Of a DNA stretch of 64,000 nt, positions 26,866 to 34,368 are shown piece after piece. This DNA comes from Thermodesulfobacterium sp. Its GTDB lineage: Bacteria; Desulfobacterota; Thermodesulfobacteria; Thermodesulfobacteriales; Thermodesulfobacteriaceae. The position numbers and the translations under genes were made by a program. The notes beneath the pieces were generated by a model. The model was given only the letters and a program-made list of their open reading frames with translations. It was not told the origin of the DNA and ran no database searches. Location: assembly GCA_017656385.1 (NCBI GenBank), contig JACDNX010000008.1, positions 33,339 to 97,338 on the forward strand, in the 5' to 3' direction. How positions within the stretch are numbered: position 1 is the stretch's first letter; each line of letters opens with the position of its first letter.

Positions 26866-26887
26866 TTGCACTTTTAGTATAGTGCAA
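26866..26887 (-). promoter_or_regulatory. Toxin-antitoxin operator and promoter
   Basis: TTGCACT (26866-26872) and AGTGCAA (26881-26887) are a perfect 7-bp inverted repeat with an 8-bp spacer. A third half-site TTGCAC lies at 26854-26859. On the minus strand a TATACT -10 (26876-26881) falls inside the repeat, with TTGAGT 16 bp upstream as a -35. Binding of the RHH antitoxin here would block the promoter. Confidence 0.65.
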
Positions 26888-26990
26888 TTAATAAAAAACT
26901 CAATTATAAATCAATCCTGCATTTTAAACATTTTGTACTCTTCAATAATAACTTTATGTGAACCATCACTAAAATTGCATTTAGAAATTG

Positions 26991-27019
26991 TTGACAAGAG
27001 TGATTAAATTTTATAAGAT
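26991..27019 (+). promoter_or_regulatory. Promoter for mtaB
   Basis: TTGACA at 26991-26996, a 17-bp spacer and TAAGAT at 27014-27019, 37 bp before the mtaB ATG. This is one of the best sigma-70-type matches in the window. Confidence 0.6.
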
Positions 27020-27056
27020 AGCTAAGGGGCAAATTTTAGGCTTTTGAGAAAAAAGT

Positions 27057-28433
27057 ATGAAAGGGAAAAATTTTTTCGTAAAGACACTTGGTTGTAAAGT
27101 AAATCAGGTAGAAAGTGCTTATATTGTGGAAAGTTTGCTGAGAGAAGGTTTTTCTCTTTCTTCAGAAAAAGAGGCAGAGATTTTAATTTTAAACAGTTGC
27201 ATTGTTACAGCTAAAGCAGAAACTGAGACTCGCAAAATTATAAAAAGGTGGTTAAAACTACCCCCCCAAATTATAGTGCTTACAGGATGTTATTCTCAGA
27301 AGTTTTACAAAGAGGTATCAAGAAATTTACCAGATAATCAGGTTAAATTTTTAATTTTGGGGCAAAAGGAAAAATTTAGAATTGCAGAAATTTTGAAGAA
27401 ACTTTCTCAGGAGGGTCAAATTAGCGAAATTTCAAAGGTTTTTATACAGGTTGAGGATGTTTCTCAGGAAAAAGTTTGTCTTCCTGTAATTTTACACAAC
27501 TTTTTTGGGCACTCAAGAGCATTTGTAAAGGTTCAGGACGGTTGCGACAGTTTTTGCAGTTACTGTATTGTACCCTATGTTAGAGGAGCTCCAAGGAGTG
27601 TCCCTGCTGAAAAAGTTTTAGAGCAGATTAAAATTTTTGTAGAAAAGGGATATAAAGAAGTTGTTCTTACAGGAATTCATCTTGGAAAGTGGGGACAGGA
27701 TTTTAAACCTAAAAAAAAACTTACAGATCTTCTGTGGAAAATAGAGGAATATCTGGAACTTCAAGAAAAGGAATTTAATCTCAGGCTTTCTTCCTTAGAA
27801 GTAAACGAGGTGGATGAGGATTTTTTAGAATTTGTTAAAAAAAGCCGATTTTTGGTTCCCCATTTTCATATTCCTTTGCAGAGTGGTTCAAACCGCATTT
27901 TAAAGCTAATGAATAGAAATTATACCAGAGAACAATATATGGAAACACTTTTAAAACTTTATGAAATATATCCTTATGCTACTTTTGGAGCTGATGTAAT
28001 TGTTGGTTTTCCTGGAGAAAGTGAGGATGATTTCAAGGATACTTATGAGGTTATTAAAGATTCGCCTTTAAACTGGCTTCATATTTTTCCCTTTTCTCCT
28101 CGCTCAGGAACAGCGGCGGAGAAACTTCCCGGAAGGGTGAGTCCTTCTGTTATTAAAAAAAGGGCGGAGGTTTTGAAAAGACTTTTTTCGGAAAAAAGAA
28201 GATGTTTTCTTGAAAAGGAAATCGGAAAAACAAGAAAGGTGGTTTTGGAAAATTTTGATGAGAGCCGCGGTATGTGGAAAGGACTTTCTGAAAATTACAT
28301 TTCTACATTTGTAAATCTAAGGGATAAAAAAACAGAGCTGAAAGGAAAGATTGTAAAGGTAAAATTTTTAAAGCTTGAGAAAGATTATCTTATTGGGGAT
28401 TTGGTAAAAGATTTCCAGAACAAAAAGGCGTAA
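27057..28433 (+). CDS. mtaB: MtaB-type tRNA methylthiotransferase (radical SAM)
   Basis: 458 residues. The N-terminal UPF0004 domain begins KTLGCKVNQVESAY with NSCIVT and TGCYSQ supplying its [4Fe-4S] cysteines. The radical-SAM motif is CDSFCSYCIVPYVRG, followed by GYKEVVLTGIHLG and FGADVIVGFPGE. A C-terminal TRAM-like region ends the protein. KVNQ at the N terminus favours MtaB (2-methylthio-t6A) over MiaB. The end overlaps convergent pgsA by 49 bp. Confidence 0.88.
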   Translation: MKGKNFFVKTLGCKVNQVESAYIVESLLREGFSLSSEKEAEILILNSCIVTAKAETETRKIIKRWLKLPPQIIVLTGCYSQKFYKEVSRNLPDNQVKFLILGQKEKFRIAEILKKLSQEGQISEISKVFIQVEDVSQEKVCLPVILHNFFGHSRAFVKVQDGCDSFCSYCIVPYVRGAPRSVPAEKVLEQIKIFVEKGYKEVVLTGIHLGKWGQDFKPKKKLTDLLWKIEEYLELQEKEFNLRLSSLEVNEVDEDFLEFVKKSRFLVPHFHIPLQSGSNRILKLMNRNYTREQYMETLLKLYEIYPYATFGADVIVGFPGESEDDFKDTYEVIKDSPLNWLHIFPFSPRSGTAAEKLPGRVSPSVIKKRAEVLKRLFSEKRRCFLEKEIGKTRKVVLENFDESRGMWKGLSENYISTFVNLRDKKTELKGKIVKVKFLKLEKDYLIGDLVKDFQNKKA

Positions 28434-28957
28434 TGAAAGCCAGAAAGCAGAGTGAAAAATATCACCAATTGAGAAAAAATTGAGATTAATAGATCATTTA
28501 GCGGGTTTATAAAGAGATGGACAAAATACAGAAATAGAAATATTAGCTGGAAAACTGTGCAGGTTTTTCCAAGGTAAGTTGGGCTGAATTTGACCTGATC
28601 AGGATATTTGAAGTAAAGGAGAGTTGCTCCTGAGAGTATAGCTATATCTCTTGCTAAAATGATGGATAAAAAAGATAAAGAAATGTTTTTATTTAAATAA
28701 AGAAGAACGAAAAGCATATTTATAAAAACTTTATCTGCAAGCGGATCTAAGATTTTACCAAGGTCTGTTTTTTGATGAAAAATTCTTGCTATGTTTCCAT
28801 CAAAGGTGTCGCTTAAGATAGCTGTTCCAATTAGAATAAGTAAAATTTTATCTTGTATTTCTAATTTCCAAAGGAAAGGGAAAATCAGCCCCAGTATGAG
28901 TCTATAAAGACTTAAAAGATTAGGTATTTTGACCAGGTCCTTCCATCTAATCTGCAT
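28385..28957 (-). CDS. pgsA: CDP-alcohol phosphatidyltransferase (PgsA-like)
   Basis: 190 residues with about five membrane helices and the full family motif DGNIARIFHQKTDLGKILDP followed by LADK (DGxxAR...GxxxDxxxD). It probably makes phosphatidylglycerol phosphate from CDP-diacylglycerol and glycerol-3-phosphate, the usual role for a protein of this length; related cardiolipin or inositol transferases share the motif. Confidence 0.82.
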   Translation of the reverse strand: MQIRWKDLVKIPNLLSLYRLILGLIFPFLWKLEIQDKILLILIGTAILSDTFDGNIARIFHQKTDLGKILDPLADKVFINMLFVLLYLNKNISLSFLSIILARDIAILSGATLLYFKYPDQVKFSPTYLGKTCTVFQLIFLFLYFVHLFINPLNDLLISIFSQLVIFFTLLSGFHYAFLFWKSFTKSPIR

Positions 28958-29004
28958 AAATCTTAATTATAAGCCAAAAATTCCATTTTAAAAACCTTCC
29001 TACC

Positions 29005-29029
29005 ATCTACCACTTCCGAAGTGGTAGAT
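29005..29029. repeat. Palindromic hairpin in the pgsA-queH gap
   Basis: ATCTACCAC and GTGGTAGAT form a 9-bp stem around a TTCCGAA loop (nearly a 12-bp palindrome). It lies between divergent genes, so it does not end either gene. It could be an operator, an mRNA 5' structure or a remnant of an IS200/IS605-type palindromic end. There is no transposase around it. Confidence 0.45.
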
Positions 29030-29087
29030 TTTGGTTTTAGGGGTAAAATTGGGAAATAAAAGTTAAAGAATAGAGAAATGGTGGATT

Positions 29088-29666
29088 ATGATTTTACTTC
29101 ATATATGTTGTGGACCCTGTAGCCTTTATATAATAGATTATTTTAGGGAAAAACAACTATCCTTTGTAGGCTATTTTTATAATCCCAATATTCACCCCTA
29201 TAAAGAATTTCGTCAGAGAATAAGAGCCTTGGAAGAGGTTCAGAAAATAAAAGATTTTGAAATTATCTGGGATAAGGAATACGGACTTAGAAAATTTATC
29301 GGAGAAACTTTTATGTATTGGGATAAACCAGGCAAGAGATGTGAAAGGTGTTATTTTATGAGACTTAAGGCCACGGTTAAAAAAGCTCTGGAAATAAAAG
29401 CTGATGCATTTACCACCACCATGATTTACAGCGTCCATCAGAATCACGAGCTTATTAAAGCTATTGCAGAAGACCTAAGTTATCGCTACAAAGTTCCGTT
29501 TTTTTATGAGGATTTTAGAGCCGGATATAAATATGGACAAGAGATTGCTAAGAGTTTGAATATTTACAGACAGGGTTATTGTGGTTGTATATTTAGCGAA
29601 GAAGAAAGGTATTATAAAAAAAGAAGAAAAGAACTATTAAAAGAACTTAAAAATTCTAAAAGCTAA
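29088..29666 (+). CDS. queH: QueH, epoxyqueuosine reductase
   Basis: 192 residues. The protein begins with HICCGPCSLY (adjacent cysteines), then FYNPNIHPYKEFRQR, CERCYFMRL and TTMIYSVHQNHELI, and ends with QGYCGCIFSEEER. These are the conserved cysteines of the QueH (DUF208) family, which bind a [4Fe-4S] cluster plus another metal. It reduces epoxyqueuosine to queuosine at the wobble base of tRNA. Confidence 0.9.
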   Translation: MILLHICCGPCSLYIIDYFREKQLSFVGYFYNPNIHPYKEFRQRIRALEEVQKIKDFEIIWDKEYGLRKFIGETFMYWDKPGKRCERCYFMRLKATVKKALEIKADAFTTTMIYSVHQNHELIKAIAEDLSYRYKVPFFYEDFRAGYKYGQEIAKSLNIYRQGYCGCIFSEEERYYKKRRKELLKELKNSKS

Positions 29667-30037
29667 TGGTATTTTTTCATTTCATCAATAATAAAAGCCA
29701 GAGCCAAAAAGGCTTCTTTCCTGTGCCTTGCAAAAACAGCGATTGAAGCAACCCTTTCTCCAACTTCAAGAAAACCTGTTTCGTGAAAAATAACCACCTC
29801 TAAAAGATCGTATTTTTTAATAGCTTCATCTCTTATCTCTTTTAATTTTTCTATAACCACCTCCTCCACATTCAATCCCTTTGCGGGAACCCTCTTCCCT
29901 CCTTTAATATCGTACTCCCTCACGAACCCGTTAAATTCAACTATACATCCATACCTTCCCTTAAGAGACTGGGCTAAGGTTTCTTTCTTATCAAGGTATT
30001 CCTGATAGTTTCTAAAAATCATTTTCTTAACCGCCAA
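29663..30037 (-). CDS. MoaE-like molybdopterin synthase large subunit, short C terminus
   Basis: 124 residues. CIVEFNGFVREYD, VEEVVIEKLKEIRDEAIKKY, VVIFHETGFLEVGE and FARHRKEAFLALAFIIDEMKK follow MoaE throughout. MoaE with MoaD inserts two sulfurs into precursor Z to make molybdopterin. The usual end (around APFWKKE) is missing: the lysine in DEMK is kept but the second catalytic-site lysine of E. coli MoaE is lost. No moaD is adjacent. It may be a functional short form or a diverged paralogue. Confidence 0.7.
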   Translation of the reverse strand: MAVKKMIFRNYQEYLDKKETLAQSLKGRYGCIVEFNGFVREYDIKGGKRVPAKGLNVEEVVIEKLKEIRDEAIKKYDLLEVVIFHETGFLEVGERVASIAVFARHRKEAFLALAFIIDEMKKYH

Positions 30038-30040
30038 AAT

Positions 30041-30788
30041 TTAAAATCCGGTTTTTATAAGGAGTGCTCCTTTATCTTCAACCTTTTTCTCCACTTCTTT
30101 TCTTACCTCAACTGCAACGAGTACGGGAATTACCTCTTTTTTAAGAAGATAAGCAAGTATGTCAGCTCTTTCCACTGAACGCTCAACATCCTGTTCGTGC
30201 AAACTGTAGAACACCTCCACCGCTAAAAGAACCTCTTTCTTAGTGGATTTTAACATTCCGCTTACTAACAGGTCAAGCTGAAACACAGATAATTTTTGTT
30301 CCTCAGTAATTAAACCCTCGTCCTCTGCGGATTCAAGAAGTGGCAAAATTTCTTCAAAGTTAACGAGTTTGCTTTTTCTAAGCAGTCTGCCAAAGTATGC
30401 GTAGTATTTTTCTCTTATCGTTCTCTCAAACTCCCTGCCTTTAAATCTACCAAATTCTCCCTTTAAATAAGCCACATCCTTTTTTAATACAGCCACATCC
30501 TGTTTAAGTACGGCTACATCCTGCTTTAATACAGCTACATCTTCCTTTAATACGGCTACATCCTCCTCAATTTTTCCGACCCTCTTTTCCAACTTCCTTA
30601 CACTCTCAAACAGTTTTTCAATTTTTCTCGGCAGTTCTATTAGCTCGGTGGTTAGAATAATTTTTCTCAACTCTTCTAACCATTCCGGATGTTCTTTCAG
30701 GGCTTTTTATAATGTCTGCAAATGTTAATACGGGGTGTTTTTTCATTTCCTCTTCTAAATTTTGCTGATTTTTGTTTAAGGTAGGCAT
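30041..30788 (-). pseudogene. Coiled-coil protein with DUF3782-like nuclease-type domain, frameshifted near the N terminus
   Basis: The likely start is the ATG at 30788 (MPTLNKNQQNLEEEMKKHP). A T5 run on the plus strand at 30704-30708 breaks the frame; past it the protein continues ALKEHPEWLEELRKIILTTE, the expected family sequence. It then has five DVAVLK heptads forming a coiled coil, and a C-terminal domain with LLAVEVFYSLHEQDVERSVERA resembling the PD-(D/E)XK-like fold of the DUF3782 family in thermophiles. Translation could also start at 30670, giving 209 residues. Function unknown. Confidence 0.6.
30458..30562 (-). repeat. Five tandem 21-bp coding repeats (DVAVLKx heptads)
   Basis: Five consecutive heptads, DVAVLKE, DVAVLKQ, DVAVLKQ, DVAVLKK and DVAYLKG, are coded by near-identical 21-bp units. 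Hydrophobic positions fit a and d of a coiled coil. The DNA similarity makes copy-number change by slippage likely. Confidence 0.85.
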
Positions 30789-30797
30789 AGCTTTAAA

Positions 30798-31871
30798 TTA
30801 ATTTCCGGTAATTTTTCTTATTTTTATAATTTTCCAGTAGAGATAAGTATAAAACACAGAAAAAAAGATGCAACAGAGGATAAGAATTTTGGTGTTATTC
30901 CAGAAAAGAAGAGCAGGGACAATGGCTAAAGCATTTATTATCCATAAGAATACAGAGGTGAGAGGATTTCTGACCTCAGGTGCATACAAATTAAAAAAAC
31001 GCTTAATTAGAATTTTATAGATCAAAGTGTGAAGATGAAGACCATCGGGACTCATAGCAGGTTTTTTCCTTAAAAAGTGTCTTCTATAAATAGAAAAAAG
31101 GGTCTCATATACGGGATATATGTTTACTGTTAAAGCAAACCATGGAGAGACTTCCGAATGTTTGTAAACGAGAAGCACAACTGAAATACCTATTAGAAAA
31201 CCTGTAAAATAGGCTCCTCCATCGCCGAGAAAAATTAATCCAAAGGGATAGTTTAAAAGAAAAAATCCAAGAAGTGCAAAGGTTGATACCGTGCAAAGGG
31301 TAGCAATTTCGTAGTCCCCAAGTTTATAGGCAACATAAGAAATAGACATAAAAATCATCATGGAAACCATGCTTGCAAGACCATTAAACCCATCTATGAT
31401 GTTTATGGCATTAGATATTCCGACAAGAGCAAAAACTGTGAAGGCAAGAGAAACAAAAGTAAATTTTAAAAGAGTATCTGCTAAAGGAAGGTCTACCCTT
31501 GTAATTTTAGCATTTAAGAAAAAAAAAGCTAAAACAGAAGAAAAAGCAAGTATAATCAACCTAATTTTAGGGTGTAATTTTCCTGTTATATCTTCAAAAA
31601 AACCAGCAAGAAAAACAGGAAAGGAGCATAAAATAAGAAGTAAATAATTGTAGTAAAAAGTTTTTTGGGCCAAATAAGCAAACAAAAGACCTAAACTTGT
31701 ACCTGCAAAAATACCAAGTCCTCCTAATCTTGGAGTAGGTCTGGTATGAAAGGTCTGAGGGCCAAGATGAAGATGGTCAGTTAGAAAAAGCCTAATTTTT
31801 TTACTTCCTGCGATAAAAAGCAAACACAAAAAAAAAGAAACAAAAAAGGCTAAACTTGCATATTTTAACAT
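30798..31871 (-). CDS. WecA/MraY-type polyprenyl-phosphate sugar-1-phosphate transferase
   Basis: 357 residues with about ten membrane helices. It has the family residues RPTPRLGGLGIF near the N terminus, ISNAINIIDGFNGLASMVS (acidic metal-binding residues) and NYPFGLIFLGDGGAYFTGF. It transfers a sugar-1-phosphate, most often GlcNAc-1-P, to undecaprenyl phosphate to start O-antigen or related glycan synthesis. It fits with the LPS cluster upstream but is on the opposite strand. Confidence 0.87.
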   Translation of the reverse strand: MLKYASLAFFVSFFLCLLFIAGSKKIRLFLTDHLHLGPQTFHTRPTPRLGGLGIFAGTSLGLLFAYLAQKTFYYNYLLLILCSFPVFLAGFFEDITGKLHPKIRLIILAFSSVLAFFFLNAKITRVDLPLADTLLKFTFVSLAFTVFALVGISNAINIIDGFNGLASMVSMMIFMSISYVAYKLGDYEIATLCTVSTFALLGFFLLNYPFGLIFLGDGGAYFTGFLIGISVVLLVYKHSEVSPWFALTVNIYPVYETLFSIYRRHFLRKKPAMSPDGLHLHTLIYKILIKRFFNLYAPEVRNPLTSVFLWIINALAIVPALLFWNNTKILILCCIFFSVFYTYLYWKIIKIRKITGN

Positions 31872-32003
31872 TTAACCCAGTTCCTAAATATCAAATCTAA
31901 GTAGTATTAATAGTTATAAAAATATCACAAAATTTTATAAAAACAAAAAATTATTTTTACAAACGAATGGCGTAACACACCGTTGCTGAGGTTTTGGTGC
32001 TAA

Positions 32004-32177
32004 ATTGAAAAATTTTCAAAAGTTTTAAAAGAGTATTTAGAGACCCTGATTTCTCTTGCTGAATTGAGCCACTCAAGTAAAAAAGCAAGAAACATTCAGA
32101 TGAAAAAAGAGCTTACTGCAGATACTGCTATAATCAGTTTTCCACAGGATTTATTTGAATTATTAAAGAGTTTGTAA
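32004..32177 (+). pseudogene. Unidentified gene remnant
   Basis: An open stretch of 57 codons without a proper start runs IEKFSKVLKEYLETLISL... and ends FPQDLFELLKSL before a TAA that overlaps the antisense end of the APS kinase gene. Composition and codon use look protein-like, but I do not recognise the family and see no start codon before an internal ATG. Treat as a possible C-terminal scrap. Confidence 0.25.
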
Positions 32178-32809
32178 CCAGCCTTTTTTAACAAGAAATT
32201 CGTAAACTTTCTTGGCGGATTCTTCAGGAGAAAGTTTGTCAGATTCAATTATTAAATCAGGATTCTCTGGTTCTTCGTATGGTGCATCAACTCCAGTGTA
32301 ACCTTTTATTATTCCGGCTTTAGCTTTTTTATAAAATCCCTTAGGGTCTCTTTTTTCACAAACCTCAACAGGACATTTTACATAAATCTCTATAAAGTCT
32401 TCCTTACCTATTATTTGTCTAATATATTCTCTATCCTTTCTATAAGGAGAAATGAAACAAGCAAGTCCTTTCTATAAGGAGAAATGAAACAAGCAAGCAC
32501 AATTAAACCTGCATCAACAAAAAGTTTGGATACTTCTGCTATTCTTCTAAGGTTTTCTCTTCTGTCTTCTGGAGAAAAACCAAGATCTGAATTAAGCCCG
32601 TGTCTGATATTGTCTCCGTCAAAAACATATACCTTTATTCCTTTTTCAAATAGAATTTTTTCAAGAGTATGAGCAATTGTGGATTTGCCTGAGGCAGAAA
32701 GCCCTGTAAACCACACAACTCCACTCTTGTGCCTATAGGCTTTGTTTCTGTCTTCTCTTTTAACATATCCGTCGAAACGAACTATATTGTTTTCTTTCAT
32801 TTCCCCCAA
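32163..32809 (-). pseudogene. cysC: Adenylyl-sulfate (APS) kinase, broken by a 32-bp tandem duplication
   Basis: The N terminus is intact: [20 protein letters not shown] (P-loop), [26 protein letters not shown] and [11 protein letters not shown] perfect 32-bp duplication then shifts the frame, giving a stop about 17 codons later (short form 32411-32809). Removing one copy restores a 204-residue kinase continuing [54 protein letters not shown] and ending at 32163. APS kinase makes PAPS. The organism may not need it if sulfate is handled through APS. The downstream half retains excellent conservation, so the break is recent. Confidence 0.9.
32434..32497. repeat. Perfect 32-bp tandem duplication inside cysC
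   Basis: Positions 32434-32465 and 32466-32497 are identical. The unit begins TCCTTTCTATAAGG and ends AACAAGCAAG. A 32-bp insertion is not a multiple of three, so it alone explains the frameshift. Confidence 0.97.
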
Positions 32810-33152
32810 AATCTATAAGTATTAATTTAACGAAGTTTTATTTTAGTGAGGTTTGAAATATTTGTCAACCATTTTATTGTTTATAGACTGACTGCTGTGA
32901 ATTTTTTAGAAGGTATATTCTAAGTTTACTTTGTAAATCTTATGGCTCCCGCATAATTTTTCTCAATTCTTTTTTTAATTCTTAATCTATAATTTTTATA
33001 ATATCAGATTTCTAATGGATTTAGAAAACGTTTCAGAGCTTTACGAATGAATTAATAAAGAGAAATTCGCCTTGTTATTATTTTATAGGCTACCAAATTG
33101 GTTACTAAGTAAGATTTAAGAATTTGAGATATTTGACTTTAATGAATTAAAG
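32810..33152. other. Intergenic stretch without a recognised gene
   Basis: About 340 bp of AT-rich DNA between cysC and the tRNA cluster. I see no coding signal, no strong hairpin and no clear repeat. It probably holds the cysC promoter on the minus strand and downstream sequence of the tRNA transcript. Confidence 0.6.
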
Positions 33153-33225
33153 AGCCGGCGGAGGGACTTGAACCCTCAACCTTGGGATTACAAATCCCAC
33201 GCTCTGCCGATTGAGCTACGCCGGC
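33153..33225 (-). tRNA. tRNA-Thr (anticodon TGT)
   Basis: Read on the minus strand it folds fully: acceptor GCCGGCG with CGCCGGC, a D-arm TAGCTCAATCGGCAGAGC, an anticodon stem GGGAT...ATCCC with loop TTTGTAA, and T-arm GAGGGTTCAAGTCCCTC. The anticodon is TGT (Thr). CCA is not encoded. Confidence 0.93.
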
Positions 33226-33242
33226 AAAGAATTATTCAAAAA

Positions 33243-33333
33243 CGGAGGAGGCGGGATTCGAACCCGCGGCACGGGTTTTAGCCCGTGCACTCGCTTAGCA
33301 GGCGAGCGCCTTCGACCACTCGGCCACTCCTCC
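33243..33333 (-). tRNA. tRNA-Ser (anticodon GCT)
   Basis: A 91-nt class II tRNA on the minus strand: acceptor GGAGGAG with CTCCTCC, discriminator G, anticodon loop CTGCTAA with GCT, a long variable arm GCACGGGCTAAAACCCGTGC, and T-arm GCGGGTTCGAATCCCGC. The long variable arm and discriminator G confirm Ser. Confidence 0.94.
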
Positions 33334-33354
33334 AAAAATTAACACTCCAAAATC

Positions 33355-33429
33355 TGGTTCCGGGGCGTGGATTCGAACCACGATTCTGGGAGCCAAAGTC
33401 CCATGTCCTGCCAATTAGACGACCCCGGA
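33355..33429 (-). tRNA. tRNA-Gln (anticodon TTG), CCA encoded
   Basis: Minus strand: acceptor TCCGGGG with CCCCGGA, D-arm TCGTCTAATTGGCAGGAC, anticodon loop CTTTGGC with TTG, T-arm CGTGGTTCGAATCCACG, discriminator A and an encoded CCA at 33355-33357. The three tRNAs form a cluster with short spacers, probably one transcript. Confidence 0.93.
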
Positions 33430-33592
33430 ACTCTTTTCTCTTAATTTTAAAAATATAACATCTCTTTCTTTTTTGTAAAGATTATAAGTAAGGTTGTTCA
33501 ATTCAGAGCAAAAATTTTAATAATAATGTAAAATAAATTTAAAAACACAAAAGTAAAATTGCCTCTTGACAAAATGCTTTTTAATTTTAATC

Positions 33593-33609
33593 TTGAGAAT
33601 AAGTTTCAA
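33593..33609. promoter_or_regulatory. Imperfect dyad upstream of fur, possible autoregulatory site
   Basis: TTGAGAATAAGTTTCAA has TTGA and TCAA outer arms with an imperfect centre, 20 bp before the fur start, and lies just downstream of a TTGACA (33566-33571). Fur-family genes are often self-regulated from such sites. The symmetry is incomplete, so this is only a suggestion. Confidence 0.3.
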
Positions 33610-33629
33610 ATTAAAAAAAGGAGTAAAAA

Positions 33630-34073
33630 ATGAGCGTTACATCTGAAATTGTAAAAGATTTCAAAAATTTTATAAAGAAAAAGGGATTAAAATATACCTC
33701 TGAAAGAGAAGAAATATTAAAAGAGATTTTGAAATCCAAACAACATTTTGATGTAGATGAACTTTATATGAAATTGAGAAAAAAAGGAAGCAAAGTTTCC
33801 AAGGCCTCAGTTTATAGAACCATACCTCTACTTGTAGAAGCAGGTTATATACAGGAAGTTTATAAACAGGATTCAAGATCTTACTACGAAGTTACCTTAG
33901 ACAAACTTCCTCATATACATTTTATCTGTATTAAATGTAAAAGTGTAGATGAAATAATAGATGATTATTTGGCAGAACGTATTCAAGAAGAAGCTAAAAA
34001 CAAAAATTATACCCCACTTACATACCATTTAGAAATTTTTGGAATATGCCATAAATGTAAAAAGGGGGTTTAA
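33630..34073 (+). CDS. Fur-family metal/peroxide-responsive repressor
   Basis: 147 residues. The N-terminal winged helix contains KYTSEREEILKEILKSKQHF, VDELYMKL and VSKASVYRTIPLLVEAGYI. The C-terminal dimerisation and metal domain has PHIHFICIKCKSVDEI and the second pair CHKC. Whether it senses iron, peroxide or zinc cannot be told. The feoA-like gene directly downstream favours iron. It heads a plus-strand run that ends with surE. Confidence 0.9.
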   Translation: MSVTSEIVKDFKNFIKKKGLKYTSEREEILKEILKSKQHFDVDELYMKLRKKGSKVSKASVYRTIPLLVEAGYIQEVYKQDSRSYYEVTLDKLPHIHFICIKCKSVDEIIDDYLAERIQEEAKNKNYTPLTYHLEIFGICHKCKKGV

Positions 34074-34080
34074 TAATAGT

Positions 34081-34368
34081 ATGTTTTTAATTGATGCAAG
34101 ATGCGGAGATGTAGTAGAAATTAAAGAATTTCTTGACAAAGGATCAATTCTTAAAAAAATTGAAGCTATGGGATTGAGAAAAGGGGATACCTTTGAGGTT
34201 ATTCGGAGATGGGGAAGAAATCTTTTGTTAAAAAATGGAAATAATAGACTCATTATTAGTTCAGACATAGCTAAAAATATTGAAGTGGAATTGGTAGGCA
34301 CTACATTCAAGCCTTGCGAGTTTAAACCCTGTAAAAGAAAGAGATGGAGATGGGGTTGGTTAAAATGA
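34081..34368 (+). CDS. FeoA-domain protein
   Basis: 95 residues from the ATG at 34081, 7 bp after the fur stop. The SH3-like FeoA fold is visible in CGDVVEIKEFL, LKKIEAMGLRKGDTFEVIRR, LLLKNGNNRLIISSDIAKNI. The C terminus is basic and Trp/Cys-rich (PCKRKRWRWGW). FeoA proteins assist the ferrous iron transporter FeoB, but no feoB follows, so it may serve a FeoB elsewhere or act as a small regulator. Confidence 0.82.
   Translation: MFLIDARCGDVVEIKEFLDKGSILKKIEAMGLRKGDTFEVIRRWGRNLLLKNGNNRLIISSDIAKNIEVELVGTTFKPCEFKPCKRKRWRWGWLK

Noticed and set aside
30458..30562. The 21-bp repeats as a CRISPR array
   Set aside because: There are no spacers, and the repeats are in frame and encode coiled-coil heptads. 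I saw no CRISPR array anywhere in the window.
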